Translations under genes and position numbers: made by a program
Source of the DNA: UKL13-2 sp040379385
Lineage (GTDB): Bacteria > Pseudomonadota > Gammaproteobacteria > Burkholderiales > Usitatibacteraceae
Reading direction: 5' to 3'
NCBI GenBank assembly: GCA_040379385.1
Contig: JBEILF010000098.1
Span: forward strand, 1 to 9,087
Length of the DNA stretch: 9,087 nucleotides
Part shown: one piece after another, positions 1-7,747 of the stretch
Numbering within the stretch: the stretch's first letter is position 1
How the letters are laid out: each line of letters begins with the position of its first letter
Notes under the pieces: model-generated
What the model saw: the letters and a program-made list of their open reading frames with translations, nothing else
What the model was told of the DNA's origin: nothing
The model's database searches: none

Positions 1-1
1 C

Positions 2-442
2 GACCCGGTGCGCAATGACCTTTTCACCACCTCAAAGGGTGCCGGTGCATTTTTGAATGATCGACGCATCCGCGTCTCGAAGACGGTCAACATTAAGGAC
101 GCATTGCTGGGGACCGGATTTCCATACAAAGAATTCAGCAATTTTGACCGTTACATGGCCGCCTTTAAGGAGATGACACAAAAGTCATCGGGTATCCGCC
201 GCCCGGGTGCCGCAGCACTCGACTTGGCATACGTCGCATGCGGACGGTTTGATGGATTCTGGGAAATGGGCTTGAGCCCCTGGGATGTCGCCGCCGGTGG
301 CCTCTTGATTCAAGAAGCCGGTGGCTTGATATCGGACTTCGAAGGCGAAAGTGACTGGCTGAACTCTGGTACCCTGGTATGCGGCACGCCTAAAGTGTTT
401 GCGCCAATGTTGACCATCGTGCAGTCACACTTCAAGTCCTAG
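2..442 (+). CDS. suhB: Inositol-1-monophosphatase SuhB, C-terminal part (5' end outside window)
   Basis: This is the distal 146 codons of an inositol monophosphatase-family protein (Mg2+-dependent hydrolysis of myo-inositol 1-phosphate). In proteobacteria SuhB also acts on RNA polymerase antitermination and rRNA maturation. The frame is open from base 2 and begins DPVRNDLFTTSKGAGAFLN, typical of the middle of SuhB, so the GTG at 8 is an internal Val codon and not the start. Visible family signatures are RRPGAAALDLAYVACGRFDG and the second metal-site motif PWDVAAGG, with its Trp-Asp at bases 281-286, followed by LLIQEAGG. The first metal motif (DPLDGT type) must lie upstream of the window. The protein ends normally at TAG 440-442. 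ndh follows after 28 bases on the same strand and could be co-transcribed. The family assignment is firm. The choice of SuhB over another IMPase paralogue rests on the overall sequence pattern. Confidence 0.93.
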   Translation, partial: DPVRNDLFTTSKGAGAFLNDRRIRVSKTVNIKDALLGTGFPYKEFSNFDRYMAAFKEMTQKSSGIRRPGAAALDLAYVACGRFDGFWEMGLSPWDVAAGGLLIQEAGGLISDFEGESDWLNSGTLVCGTPKVFAPMLTIVQSHFKS

Positions 443-456
443 ACATTCATCGGATC

Positions 457-461
457 AGGAG
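457..461 (+). promoter_or_regulatory. Shine-Dalgarno site of ndh
   Basis: AGGAG lies nine bases before the ATG at 471, in the short gap after suhB. It supports 471 as the true start of ndh and means ndh can be translated from a suhB-derived transcript. Confidence 0.75.
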
Positions 462-470
462 CCTAGTCAA

Positions 471-1763
471 ATGCATCGCATCGTTGTTGTTGGCGGAGGT
501 GCGGGAGGGCTCGAACTCGCCACAAGGCTCGGCGATTCGCTTGGCAAAAAGCGCCGTGCGCATATCACCTTGCTTGATCGCAGCCGCACTCACTTGTGGA
601 AGCCACTACTGCACGAAGTTGCTGCCGGCAGCATGGACATGCATTCGCACCAACTCGACTATCTTGCACAGGCGCGCTGGCACCACTTTACGTTTTCGCT
701 CGGCGGCCTAAAGGGGCTTGACCGCAAGGCAAAAGAAGTCATCGTCGATGCGGTATTGGACGACGCCGGCGAAGAAATTCTTCCCGAACGACGATTGGCC
801 TACGATACCTTGGTGATTGCCATCGGTTCGCAGTCGAATGACTTCGGCACGCCCGGCGTGACAGACCACGCCTTTACGCTTGACAACGCATGGGAGGCGC
901 ATCTGTTCCATCGCCGACTGGTCAACACTTGCTTCAAGGCAAATTTTGCCAACGACGGTCGTGTACTACGGATTGTTATTGTCGGTGCCGGTGCCACCGG
1001 AGTGGAGCTCTCCGCCGAATTGCACAACACTATCCGCATCTTGGCTGCCTATGGCCTGAATCAATTTGACCCGGAAAAACAAATCCACCTGACAATTGTG
1101 GAAGCGGGGTCGCGGATCCTTGCTGGTTTGCCTGAGTATCTTGCCGAGGCGACGCTCTACATTTTGCAAACGCTGAAGGTGGAAGTTATGACCGGAGATC
1201 CGGTTGTGGCGGTGCGCAACGACGGGCTCGACCTAAAGTCGGGCAAATCGCTGGCGGCGGACTTTGTCGTCTGGGCTGCCGGCGTGCGTGCATCGGTCGT
1301 ATTGACAAATTTGGATGAATTAGAAACAAATCGAATCAACCAGCTGGTGGTGCTGCCGACCCTTCAGACGACGAGGGATGTGGATATCTTTTCATTAGGC
1401 GACTGTGCCGCGTGTCCTTGGCAGCAAGGCCGCAACGTCCCGCCGCGGGCGCAATCCGCACATCAGCAGGCAAGCCATATGCTGAAAACAATCAAACGGC
1501 GGCTAGCAGGAGAAGCACCCCGACCTTTTCAATACCGAGACTTTGGCTCCCTAGTCTCGCTGGGTACGTCTGAATCGGTCGGTACACTGATGGGATTTGT
1601 CTCGCGCGGCAGCCTGCGGGTGGAGGGCTTTGTGGCCAAAATATTCTACATTTCGTTATACAAACTGCATCTTTGGGCGCTACACGGGTTCTGGCGTATG
1701 GTACTCGATACGGCAGCCCGCATCATTCGCAGCCAGACCGAGCCCAAGGTCAAATTGCACTGA
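471..1763 (+). CDS. ndh: Type II NADH:quinone oxidoreductase (NDH-2)
   Basis: This 430-residue protein is a single-subunit, non-proton-pumping NADH dehydrogenase that passes electrons from NADH through FAD to quinone at the inner face of the cytoplasmic membrane. The N-terminal FAD dinucleotide fold has GGGAGG at residues 8-13, with the acidic residue ending the second strand in LLDRSRTHLWKPLLHE (D36). The NADH-binding fold carries GAGATGVE at 172-179 and an acidic partner in IVEAGSRIL (E211). The second FAD contact is DIFSLGDCA (305-313), followed by PPRAQSAHQQA (324-334), which contains the AQ of the quinone-site motif. The last ~45 residues, from FVAKIFYISLYKLHLWALHG to the terminal KVKLH, form the amphipathic membrane-anchoring region and closely resemble E. 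coli Ndh. Length is normal for the family. The ATG at 471 has a good Shine-Dalgarno. The gene ends five bases from the stop of the convergent MBL-fold gene, with no terminator hairpin in the gap. Confidence 0.95.
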   Translation: MHRIVVVGGGAGGLELATRLGDSLGKKRRAHITLLDRSRTHLWKPLLHEVAAGSMDMHSHQLDYLAQARWHHFTFSLGGLKGLDRKAKEVIVDAVLDDAGEEILPERRLAYDTLVIAIGSQSNDFGTPGVTDHAFTLDNAWEAHLFHRRLVNTCFKANFANDGRVLRIVIVGAGATGVELSAELHNTIRILAAYGLNQFDPEKQIHLTIVEAGSRILAGLPEYLAEATLYILQTLKVEVMTGDPVVAVRNDGLDLKSGKSLAADFVVWAAGVRASVVLTNLDELETNRINQLVVLPTLQTTRDVDIFSLGDCAACPWQQGRNVPPRAQSAHQQASHMLKTIKRRLAGEAPRPFQYRDFGSLVSLGTSESVGTLMGFVSRGSLRVEGFVAKIFYISLYKLHLWALHGFWRMVLDTAARIIRSQTEPKVKLH

Positions 1764-1768
1764 CTGCC

Positions 1769-2656
1769 TTACAGGGTGATCTCCAACCCTTCGTGGGTAA
1801 GGAAGATGTCTTGTAATCCGTGCGCGCTGCCGATGCGCTGCATGGTCTGCGCAAACACGCGTTCGAGCTCGTCATCATTACGTGTCGGTTCGTGATGGGT
1901 GCATGCGAGGCGTTTCGCTCCCGCAGATTGCGCCAGTTCGATACTTGAATCATAACTGCCATGGCCCCATCCAATCTTGGCAGCGTACTCCTCAGCCGAG
2001 TATGAACAATCGGCGATGAGCAGGTCTACCGGTCCGATGGCAGCCGCAACTTCTACCGTACGCAATTCAACCATTTGCTGATAGGCCGCAAAGCCCTCTT
2101 CACCTAGCTGATAAATATTATGGTGCGGCTCATGGTCGCCCGTAAAGAAAACTGATTTACCGTTGCATTCAACGCGATAACCAAAGTTGACCACTGGATG
2201 GTTAAGCAAGACAGGCGTCACGGTCGCATCACCGATTGTCACTGCTAGCCCCGGTTGGACATCTTCATAGGTAATCCTCGCCTTAAGCTCTGCCTCACGC
2301 ACCGGGAAGTAGCTGTATTGCATTTGTACGTCCATGACACGCTCAATCCCCGTTCCGGCAACAATGTCATGCGCGCCGCGAATCTGCACCGAACAGCCGG
2401 GGATAAAGATCGGCAAAAAGAACGGCAAGCCTTGGATGTGGTCCCAGTGCGTATGGGTAATGAATAAATTAGCATCGACGGGCAACTCTTTCAGAAGCGA
2501 CTGGGCAAGCTGGTAGATACCCGTTCCTGCATCGAGCACAATTAGATTATCGGCATCTGTCCGTATTTCGATACAAGTCGTGTTGCCGCCATAGCGGCGC
2601 GTGCTCTCCCCTGGGATTGGAATAGACCCGCGCACTCCCCAGAAGCGCACCTTCAT
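1769..2656 (-). CDS. Metallo-beta-lactamase-fold hydrolase (PhnP/cyclic-nucleotide phosphodiesterase-like)
   Basis: This 295-residue cytoplasmic protein (no signal peptide) starts MKVRFWGVRGSIPIPG, followed by RYGGNTTCIE and LDAGTG. This opening is typical of a branch of the metallo-beta-lactamase superfamily that includes proposed cyclic-nucleotide phosphodiesterases and response-regulator-fused relatives. The metal site looks complete: H68-T-H70-W-D72-H73 in ITHTHWDH, H153 in LNHPVVNFGYR, D174 in FTGDHEP, D216 in LIADCSY, H232 in WGHGSYD and H254/H255 in CTHHEP. A dinuclear Zn/Fe/Mn phosphodiester hydrolase is therefore expected, but the substrate cannot be read from the sequence. ATG 2656 overlaps the TGA of the upstream HDOD gene in ATGA. 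No clear Shine-Dalgarno precedes it, which suggests translational coupling. Its stop lies five bases from that of ndh. Confidence 0.88.
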   Translation of the reverse strand: MKVRFWGVRGSIPIPGESTRRYGGNTTCIEIRTDADNLIVLDAGTGIYQLAQSLLKELPVDANLFITHTHWDHIQGLPFFLPIFIPGCSVQIRGAHDIVAGTGIERVMDVQMQYSYFPVREAELKARITYEDVQPGLAVTIGDATVTPVLLNHPVVNFGYRVECNGKSVFFTGDHEPHHNIYQLGEEGFAAYQQMVELRTVEVAAAIGPVDLLIADCSYSAEEYAAKIGWGHGSYDSSIELAQSAGAKRLACTHHEPTRNDDELERVFAQTMQRIGSAHGLQDIFLTHEGLEITL

Positions 2657-3516
2657 TGCGCAGAGTCGGCAAATGCCTGGGCCGACGCAAAAATGCCATC
2701 CAGCGGCCCAAGTCGCTCATCAATGGCCACGAAATCCACGCCCCAGCGCTGGGTGACAGGCTGTTCATCTTCTCGGAATGTATTGCAGGCGTTACCGACT
2801 GCCGCACGCCTCACCAATTGATTTGCCATCGCCACGCAAGCGGTAAGCCCGTTTGCTTCTGGGGTCGATTGATGGCTACGGATACAGGTGATTAGGTTGG
2901 CGGAAAATTTCCAGTGCTGCGCCAACATGCCACCGACGTCGGCGTGATCCGCACCGATTAGCTCACGTTCAACAATATGAAGCGGTCGTTTCTCCGCGTC
3001 AGTGATCGCCAGCGCCTCGCGGTACTCTTCCGGAAGATGTGTTGCCAACACAACTTTGCCGAAATCATGCAACAGCCCGGCGACATACGCGTCATCGCTG
3101 TCGACGCCCCCAGATTCAGGCCGGGTCGCGAGAAAACGGGCGAGCGAAGCCACTGCGACCGAATGAATCAAGTATTCACCAACATCAAAACCGGCAACAT
3201 TTTTCGACGGCAACACGCCGATCATCGCAAAAGTAAGCGCCAGATTCTTGACGGTATTGAGTCCCAGATACAGAACCGCCTGGTTCACAGACGCGACCTT
3301 GTTCGGTAGTCCGTAACTGACGGAGTTAACAATGCGCAACAACTTCACCGTCATCACCGGGTCGTGCTCAATCACACCAACCAACTGACGGGGCGAGCAA
3401 TTGATGTCACGGCAAAGTGCCAGCACTTGCTGCACGGCTTTTGGAAACGCCGGCATTTTCTCAACGGCTGCGACGAGGCGTTGTTGGGTTGCTTTTTGTC
3501 TGGGCGGAGTTGTCAT
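2653..3516 (-). CDS. HDOD-domain signal-transduction protein
   Basis: This 287-residue soluble protein consists almost entirely of an HDOD domain, the HD-related output domain of bacterial regulators. N-terminal helices (residues 13-100) carry the family pattern of KMPAFPKAVQQVLALC, then VIEHDPVMTVKLLRIVNS and NQAVLYLGLNTVKNLAL. The HD-like part has H118 in IHSVAVASLARFLA, H150-D151 in GLLHDFGKVV, H191 in GADHADVGGMLAQHW and H215 in IRSHQ. Many HDOD domains lose the HD residues, whereas this one keeps an HD pair, so activity is possible but not shown. The last ~60 residues are variable. HDOD proteins are known in cyclic-di-GMP, motility and stress signalling, but the role here is unknown. It is first in a two-gene unit with the MBL-fold hydrolase, sharing a 4-base stop/start overlap. 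No convincing Shine-Dalgarno precedes ATG 3516. The divergent aminotransferase gene lies across the 187-base gap. Confidence 0.9.
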   Translation of the reverse strand: MTTPPRQKATQQRLVAAVEKMPAFPKAVQQVLALCRDINCSPRQLVGVIEHDPVMTVKLLRIVNSVSYGLPNKVASVNQAVLYLGLNTVKNLALTFAMIGVLPSKNVAGFDVGEYLIHSVAVASLARFLATRPESGGVDSDDAYVAGLLHDFGKVVLATHLPEEYREALAITDAEKRPLHIVERELIGADHADVGGMLAQHWKFSANLITCIRSHQSTPEANGLTACVAMANQLVRRAAVGNACNTFREDEQPVTQRWGVDFVAIDERLGPLDGIFASAQAFADSAQ

Positions 3517-3703
3517 TTTTTGTCGATTTGAAGCCAGTACGCAATGTTACGCTGAACCGCGAAAAAACAGACGAATTCTAGGCCCCATCAAAAATGGATA
3601 TTGCACTGGAATATGCCGTCTTTAGCGCTGATTGCGGCGGACTTGTTAGACTTGCACTTGTGGTACCAAATGATAAGCAGCCGTAACTGCCGGAAAGCTC
3701 CCC
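3517..3703. promoter_or_regulatory. Divergent intergenic region (HDOD/MBL unit versus aminotransferase)
   Basis: Both flanking genes read outward from this 187-base AT-richer gap, so it should hold both promoters. I could not assign them with confidence. On the minus strand, TAACAT (plus 3544-3549) is a possible -10 but lacks a recognisable -35. On the plus strand, TTGCAC occurs at 3601 and 3652 without a well-spaced -10. GGAAAG at 3692-3697 is a plausible weak ribosome site six bases before ATG 3704. No operator palindrome, riboswitch or small gene was recognised. Confidence 0.45.
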
Positions 3704-5041
3704 ATGACTATACTTTCAGACCAACTCCACCTACATCGCGATCAGCTGGATGCGTACTGGATGCCGTTTACCGCCAATCGCCACTTCAAGGCGGCACCGC
3801 GCATGCTGGCAAGTGCAGACGGCATGTACTACAAGACCGACGACGGCAAGACACTGCTCGATGGTTTTGCCGGACTATGGTGTTGCCACGCCGGCCACAA
3901 TCGCCGACCCATCGTTGAGGCAATTCAACAACAAGCGGCGACGCTAGATTTTTGCTCGCCCTTCCAGTTCGCCCATCCACTGGCATTTGCCTTGGCTAAC
4001 CGCATCATCGACATCGCGCCTGACAACATGCGTAATGTGTTTTTCTGCAATTCCGGTTCAGAGGCGGTGGACACCGCACTCAAAATCGCAATCGCCTACC
4101 ACCGTGTGTGCGGCGAGGGATCAAGAACGCGCTTGATTGGACGCGAGCGCGGTTATCACGGGGTTGGATTCGGCGGAATCTCGGTCGGCGGTATGGTGGC
4201 AAACCGCAAAATGTTTGGCAATCTACTGGCAGGTGTCGATCATTTGCAGACGACGCATAACCTCGAAAAGAACGCGTACTCGGACGGCTTGCCCGAGCAC
4301 GGTGCACACCTCGCCGACGAGCTTGAACGCTTAGTCGCACTACACGACGCATCGACCATCGCTGCGGTGATTGTTGAACCAATGGCTGGTTCGACCGGTG
4401 TTCTGTTTCCGCCCAAGGGATATTTGCAACGCTTGCGCGAAATCACCAAGAAGCACGGCATCCTGCTGATTTTTGACGAAGTCATCACTGGTTATGGCCG
4501 TCTGGGTGGTGCGTTTGCATCAGAGGTGTTTGGTGTAAAGCCGGATATGATCACGTTTGCCAAGGGTGTTACGTCGGGGACCGTGCCCATGGGCGGTGTC
4601 ATTTGCACGCCACAGATTCACGACACCTTTATGACCGGGCCACAAGGGGCCGTGGAATTGTTCCACGGCTACACCTACTCGGCCCATCCTCTCGCCTGTG
4701 CAGCGGGTATCGCAACACTGCAACTTTACGAGGACGAAGCGTTGTTTGATCGTGCGGCCGCAATGGCACCCAAGCTTGCCGCTGCGGTGCATTCGCTTAA
4801 AGGTGAAAGGCACGTGATCGACCTTCGGGCGTTTGGTCTGGTTGGCGCCATCGAGTTGGAGCCCCGCGCGGGTGCGCCTGGTGCACGCGCCTTTGAAGCC
4901 TTTCTCAGGGCCTATGACAAAGGTGTCGTGTTGCGGAGCGCTGCTGACAATATCGTCATCGCGCCGGCCTTCATCATTGAAGACGCACAAATCGATCAAA
5001 TCATCAGCGTGTTACGCGAGGTCATTAACTCAATTGATTAA
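3704..5041 (+). CDS. Omega-amino acid (beta-alanine):pyruvate aminotransferase, class III, PLP-dependent
   Basis: This 445-residue cytoplasmic enzyme is expected to move the amino group of an omega-amino acid or amine, classically beta-alanine, to pyruvate, giving alanine and a semialdehyde. It aligns by eye along its full length with Pseudomonas omega-amino acid:pyruvate aminotransferase: LDAYWMPFTANRHF near the N-terminus, NSGSEAVDTALK (116-127, phosphate-binding), GYHG (150-153, ring-stacking aromatic), VIVEP (E225), LLIFDEVITGYGR (D258 binds the pyridine N), FAKG with the Schiff-base lysine K287, and HGYTYSAHP (321-329). W59 and R411 match the substrate-pocket Trp and carboxylate-binding Arg of that subfamily, which favours it over ornithine or GABA aminotransferases. 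ATG 3704 has a weak GGAAAG site. No semialdehyde dehydrogenase or transporter gene is adjacent, so context does not narrow the substrate. A 78-base gap without a visible terminator separates it from mutS. Confidence 0.9.
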   Translation: MTILSDQLHLHRDQLDAYWMPFTANRHFKAAPRMLASADGMYYKTDDGKTLLDGFAGLWCCHAGHNRRPIVEAIQQQAATLDFCSPFQFAHPLAFALANRIIDIAPDNMRNVFFCNSGSEAVDTALKIAIAYHRVCGEGSRTRLIGRERGYHGVGFGGISVGGMVANRKMFGNLLAGVDHLQTTHNLEKNAYSDGLPEHGAHLADELERLVALHDASTIAAVIVEPMAGSTGVLFPPKGYLQRLREITKKHGILLIFDEVITGYGRLGGAFASEVFGVKPDMITFAKGVTSGTVPMGGVICTPQIHDTFMTGPQGAVELFHGYTYSAHPLACAAGIATLQLYEDEALFDRAAAMAPKLAAAVHSLKGERHVIDLRAFGLVGAIELEPRAGAPGARAFEAFLRAYDKGVVLRSAADNIVIAPAFIIEDAQIDQIISVLREVINSID

Positions 5042-5119
5042 GCTGCCTGCAAACGGCCGCTGTTAAGCTCCTTCGCACGATCCCCACCCGTTCTATCAGC
5101 GATACTGTACTTTCAATTC

Positions 5120-7747
5120 GTGACTAAATCAGCGCAACAGCCTACCGCAGGTAGCGGACTTGAACAGCACACGCCGATGATGCAGCAGTATCTCGGCATC
5201 AAGCGCGACCACCCAGATACGCTGCTTCTGTATCGCATGGGGGATTTTTACGAGCTGTTTTTTGAGGACGCAGTGAAAGCTGCGAAGCTGCTCGATATCA
5301 CGCTGACCACACGCGGCCAGTCTGGGGGGCAACCAATCAAGATGGCCGGTGTGCCGTTCCACGCCGTCGAGCAGTATTTGGCAAAGCTGGTCAAACTTGG
5401 CGAATCTGCGGTGATTTGTGAGCAGGTCGGTGAAGTGACAGGCAAAGGCCCTGTAGCGCGTGCTGTCACACGAATCATCACGCCCGGCACACTAACGGAC
5501 AGTGCATTGATGCCGAGCGAAAGAGACGTATTGGTCGCGGCCCTGTTTGCGCACGAAAACATCATCGGCGTGGCGTCACTATCACTAGCCAGCGGGCAGT
5601 TTTGTTTGCGTAACGCGAGTCATTCAACAGTTCAAGCTGAACTCGAGCGACTCCAGCCTGCCGAACTTCTCACAGCCGACAGTTTCTTCGACGCTGCGGA
5701 GGCAATCACAAGCTATGCGGGTACGGCTCGCCTTGCGGTAAAGCGACTCGCCGATTGGCAGTTTGATCTTGACACTGCGACCAAGCTGCTAACTTCACAG
5801 TTTGGCACAAGGGATCTCGCAGGGTTCGGTGTTGAGGGTATGGACGCTGCCATCTGCGCGGCGGGAGCGCTGCTTGGTTATGTTCAGCAAACACAGCGTT
5901 CTACGTTGCCTCATCTTTCCGGTTTACGTGTTGAGCGTGAAGACGCCTATGTACGAATGGACGCGGCCACCCGACGCAATTTAGAAATCACCGAAACCAT
6001 CCGCGGTGGGACTGCTCCAACATTGTTCTCTGTATTGAACTCCACTGGGAACCCGATGGGTGCCCGGCGCCTGCGCGAATGGCTGCACAGTCCACTTCGA
6101 GATCACAACGCAATTACAGCGCGGCACCTTGCGTCACACGCTGTTGCGCCGGTTGCAACGACGATTCAACAGATCATCGGCGAGTGGGCCGACATCGAGC
6201 GCATCAGTACGCGTATCGCATTGCGAACCGCGCGGCCTCGTGATCTGGCGGCGCTGCGTGCCGCACTGGCCACGTTGCCTTCACTGCGGGGCGTGCTGTC
6301 CGCAATTGGGGCAGTAAGTGAAACTCCAGTATTGGCGGACATCGCCAAGGCATTTTGGCTGGAAGATGCCGTCTTTGCTTGTCTTTCCCAATCAATCGCA
6401 GAACAGCCAGCGAATATGCTACGCGATGGTGGCGTGATCCGCGCTGGATATGACGCCGAGCTCGACGAATTGCGCGGGATGCAAACCAATGCGTCTGGAT
6501 TTTTGCTGCAACTCGAAGCGCAGGAACGCGAGCGCACCGGCATTGCCAATTTGCGCGTCGAGTACAACCGGGTGCACGGATTTTTTATTGAAGTCACACA
6601 GGGACAGCTCGACAAAGTGCCCGATAACTATCGCCGTCGGCAGACGTTAAAGAATGCCGAACGATTCACTACCCCGGAACTCAAGTCATTCGAAGATAAA
6701 GCGCTCTCCGCCGGTGAACGTGCCCTCGCGCGCGAGAAATATCTGTATGAGCAGGTACTCGACAAACTCGCGCCGTATGTGACGACACTCCATCGGCTGT
6801 CAAACGCCACCGCTGAGCTCGACGTTTACTGTGCAAACGCGCGCAACACCATCGCGTTGAAATTGAGCCAGCCGTTGTTTGTGCCCGACGACCGGCTGCA
6901 TATTGAGGGCGGTCGCCACTTAGTAGTGGAAAGCCAGGTCGAGAGTTTTATTCCTAATGATTGTGATTTATCACGTTCGCGCCAGCTACTGTTAATCACC
7001 GGTCCCAATATGGGCGGCAAGTCCACTTACATGCGGCAGGTCGCGCAGATTACGCTATTGGCGCATACCGGCTTGTTTGTGCCTGCCGTGCGCGCAGAAC
7101 TGGGAAACATCGATGCGATCATGACTCGAATCGGTGCCTCAGATGACCTTGCCGGTGGTAGATCTACATTTATGGTGGAAATGACCGAAGCGGCGGCGAT
7201 TCTGAATACTGCCACTCGCCAAAGTCTTGTGCTGATCGATGAGATAGGGCGGGGTACATCAACCTTTGATGGACTATCGCTGGCCTATGCGATCGCGCAT
7301 TATCTGGCTGAGACCTCACGTGCTTACACACTTTTTGCTACGCATTATTTTGAATTGACACGGTTAAATGCCGAACTGCCGAACTTGGCAAATGTGCATC
7401 TTGACGCTGTCGAGTCACGCGACAAAATTGTGTTCTTGCACAAGCTTGAAGCCGGTCCCGCCAATCAGAGTTACGGCTTGCAAGTGGCACAACTGGCAGG
7501 GGTTCCCCGCAGCGTCGTCAGGGTCGCACGGAAGCAATTGGCTAGGCTCGAAGCTTCGTCACAACTGCAAAGCGCACAGCGCGATCTGTTTTCGCCAGAC
7601 CGGGATGCAGTGGCGGAGAGCAACGTCAGGTTGGAGCATCCATTGTTTGATGAACTGCGTGACGCGAAACCTGATGAGATGAGCCCGCGCGATGCGCTGG
7701 CACTTGTGTACAAGTTAAAATCTGCCCTTGGAGACGAAAGTGAATAA
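5120..7747 (+). CDS. mutS: DNA mismatch repair protein MutS
   Basis: This 875-residue ATPase recognises mismatches and small loops and recruits MutL. Domains in order: mismatch-recognition domain I with the wedge motif F43-Y-E45 in MGDFYELFFED; connector domain II; core/lever domain III with RRNLEITETIRGG and GARRLREWLHSPLRD; clamp domain; and ABC-type ATPase with Walker A GPNMGGKST (628-636, K634), Walker B LVLIDE (D707, E708), signature region STFMVEMTE and switch His H742 in ATHYFELT. Near the C-terminus QRDLF (820-824) fits the beta-clamp-binding consensus, and the last ~30 residues (MSPRDALALVYKLKS) match the dimer/tetramer-forming tail. Length is close to E. coli MutS (853). The start is GTG 5120. 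The next in-frame Met codons (M20, M21) lie inside the conserved HTPMMQQYL, so they are too late, and no ATG or GTG lies upstream in frame before the stop at 5039. There is no clear Shine-Dalgarno, so initiation may be weak. The 3' end overlaps the next gene by 8 bases. Confidence 0.97.
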   Translation: MTKSAQQPTAGSGLEQHTPMMQQYLGIKRDHPDTLLLYRMGDFYELFFEDAVKAAKLLDITLTTRGQSGGQPIKMAGVPFHAVEQYLAKLVKLGESAVICEQVGEVTGKGPVARAVTRIITPGTLTDSALMPSERDVLVAALFAHENIIGVASLSLASGQFCLRNASHSTVQAELERLQPAELLTADSFFDAAEAITSYAGTARLAVKRLADWQFDLDTATKLLTSQFGTRDLAGFGVEGMDAAICAAGALLGYVQQTQRSTLPHLSGLRVEREDAYVRMDAATRRNLEITETIRGGTAPTLFSVLNSTGNPMGARRLREWLHSPLRDHNAITARHLASHAVAPVATTIQQIIGEWADIERISTRIALRTARPRDLAALRAALATLPSLRGVLSAIGAVSETPVLADIAKAFWLEDAVFACLSQSIAEQPANMLRDGGVIRAGYDAELDELRGMQTNASGFLLQLEAQERERTGIANLRVEYNRVHGFFIEVTQGQLDKVPDNYRRRQTLKNAERFTTPELKSFEDKALSAGERALAREKYLYEQVLDKLAPYVTTLHRLSNATAELDVYCANARNTIALKLSQPLFVPDDRLHIEGGRHLVVESQVESFIPNDCDLSRSRQLLLITGPNMGGKSTYMRQVAQITLLAHTGLFVPAVRAELGNIDAIMTRIGASDDLAGGRSTFMVEMTEAAAILNTATRQSLVLIDEIGRGTSTFDGLSLAYAIAHYLAETSRAYTLFATHYFELTRLNAELPNLANVHLDAVESRDKIVFLHKLEAGPANQSYGLQVAQLAGVPRSVVRVARKQLARLEASSQLQSAQRDLFSPDRDAVAESNVRLEHPLFDELRDAKPDEMSPRDALALVYKLKSALGDESE
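7730..7733 (+). promoter_or_regulatory. Shine-Dalgarno deciding the start of the phosphoesterase lipoprotein gene
   Basis: GGAG inside the last codons of mutS lies six bases before GTG 7740. It makes GTG 7740 the likely start and argues against the TTG at 7728, which overlaps this site and would put a charged METK extension in front of the signal peptide. Confidence 0.6.

Noticed and set aside
8..10. GTG at 8 as the start of a short SuhB-like gene
   Set aside because: The frame is open upstream to the window edge, and the sequence DPVRNDLF is internal to SuhB, so this is a cut gene and not a short one.
2977..3309. A 110-codon plus-strand open frame opposite the HDOD gene
   Set aside because: It is Arg/His-rich with no family pattern, and lies opposite the conserved HD motif region.
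3601..3918. A 105-codon plus-strand open frame running from the intergenic gap into the aminotransferase start
   Set aside because: It runs out of frame through the conserved aminotransferase N-terminus and lacks a ribosome site.
4520..4999. A 159-codon minus-strand open frame
   Set aside because: It lies wholly inside the aminotransferase gene, whose catalytic motifs fix the coding frame; the minus-strand translation resembles nothing known.
5042..5119. Terminator or promoter between the aminotransferase and mutS
   Set aside because: No hairpin with a T-run and no well-spaced -35/-10 pair was seen; TTCGCA at 5072 and TACTGT at 5103 are 25 bases apart.
6166..6615. A 149-codon minus-strand open frame inside mutS
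   Set aside because: It is Ser/Arg/Ala-rich low-quality sequence opposite a conserved MutS core domain; a shadow frame.
7728..7739. TTG 7728 as start of the phosphoesterase lipoprotein
   Set aside because: It would overlap the GGAG ribosome site and add METK before an otherwise standard lipoprotein signal peptide; GTG 7740 fits better.
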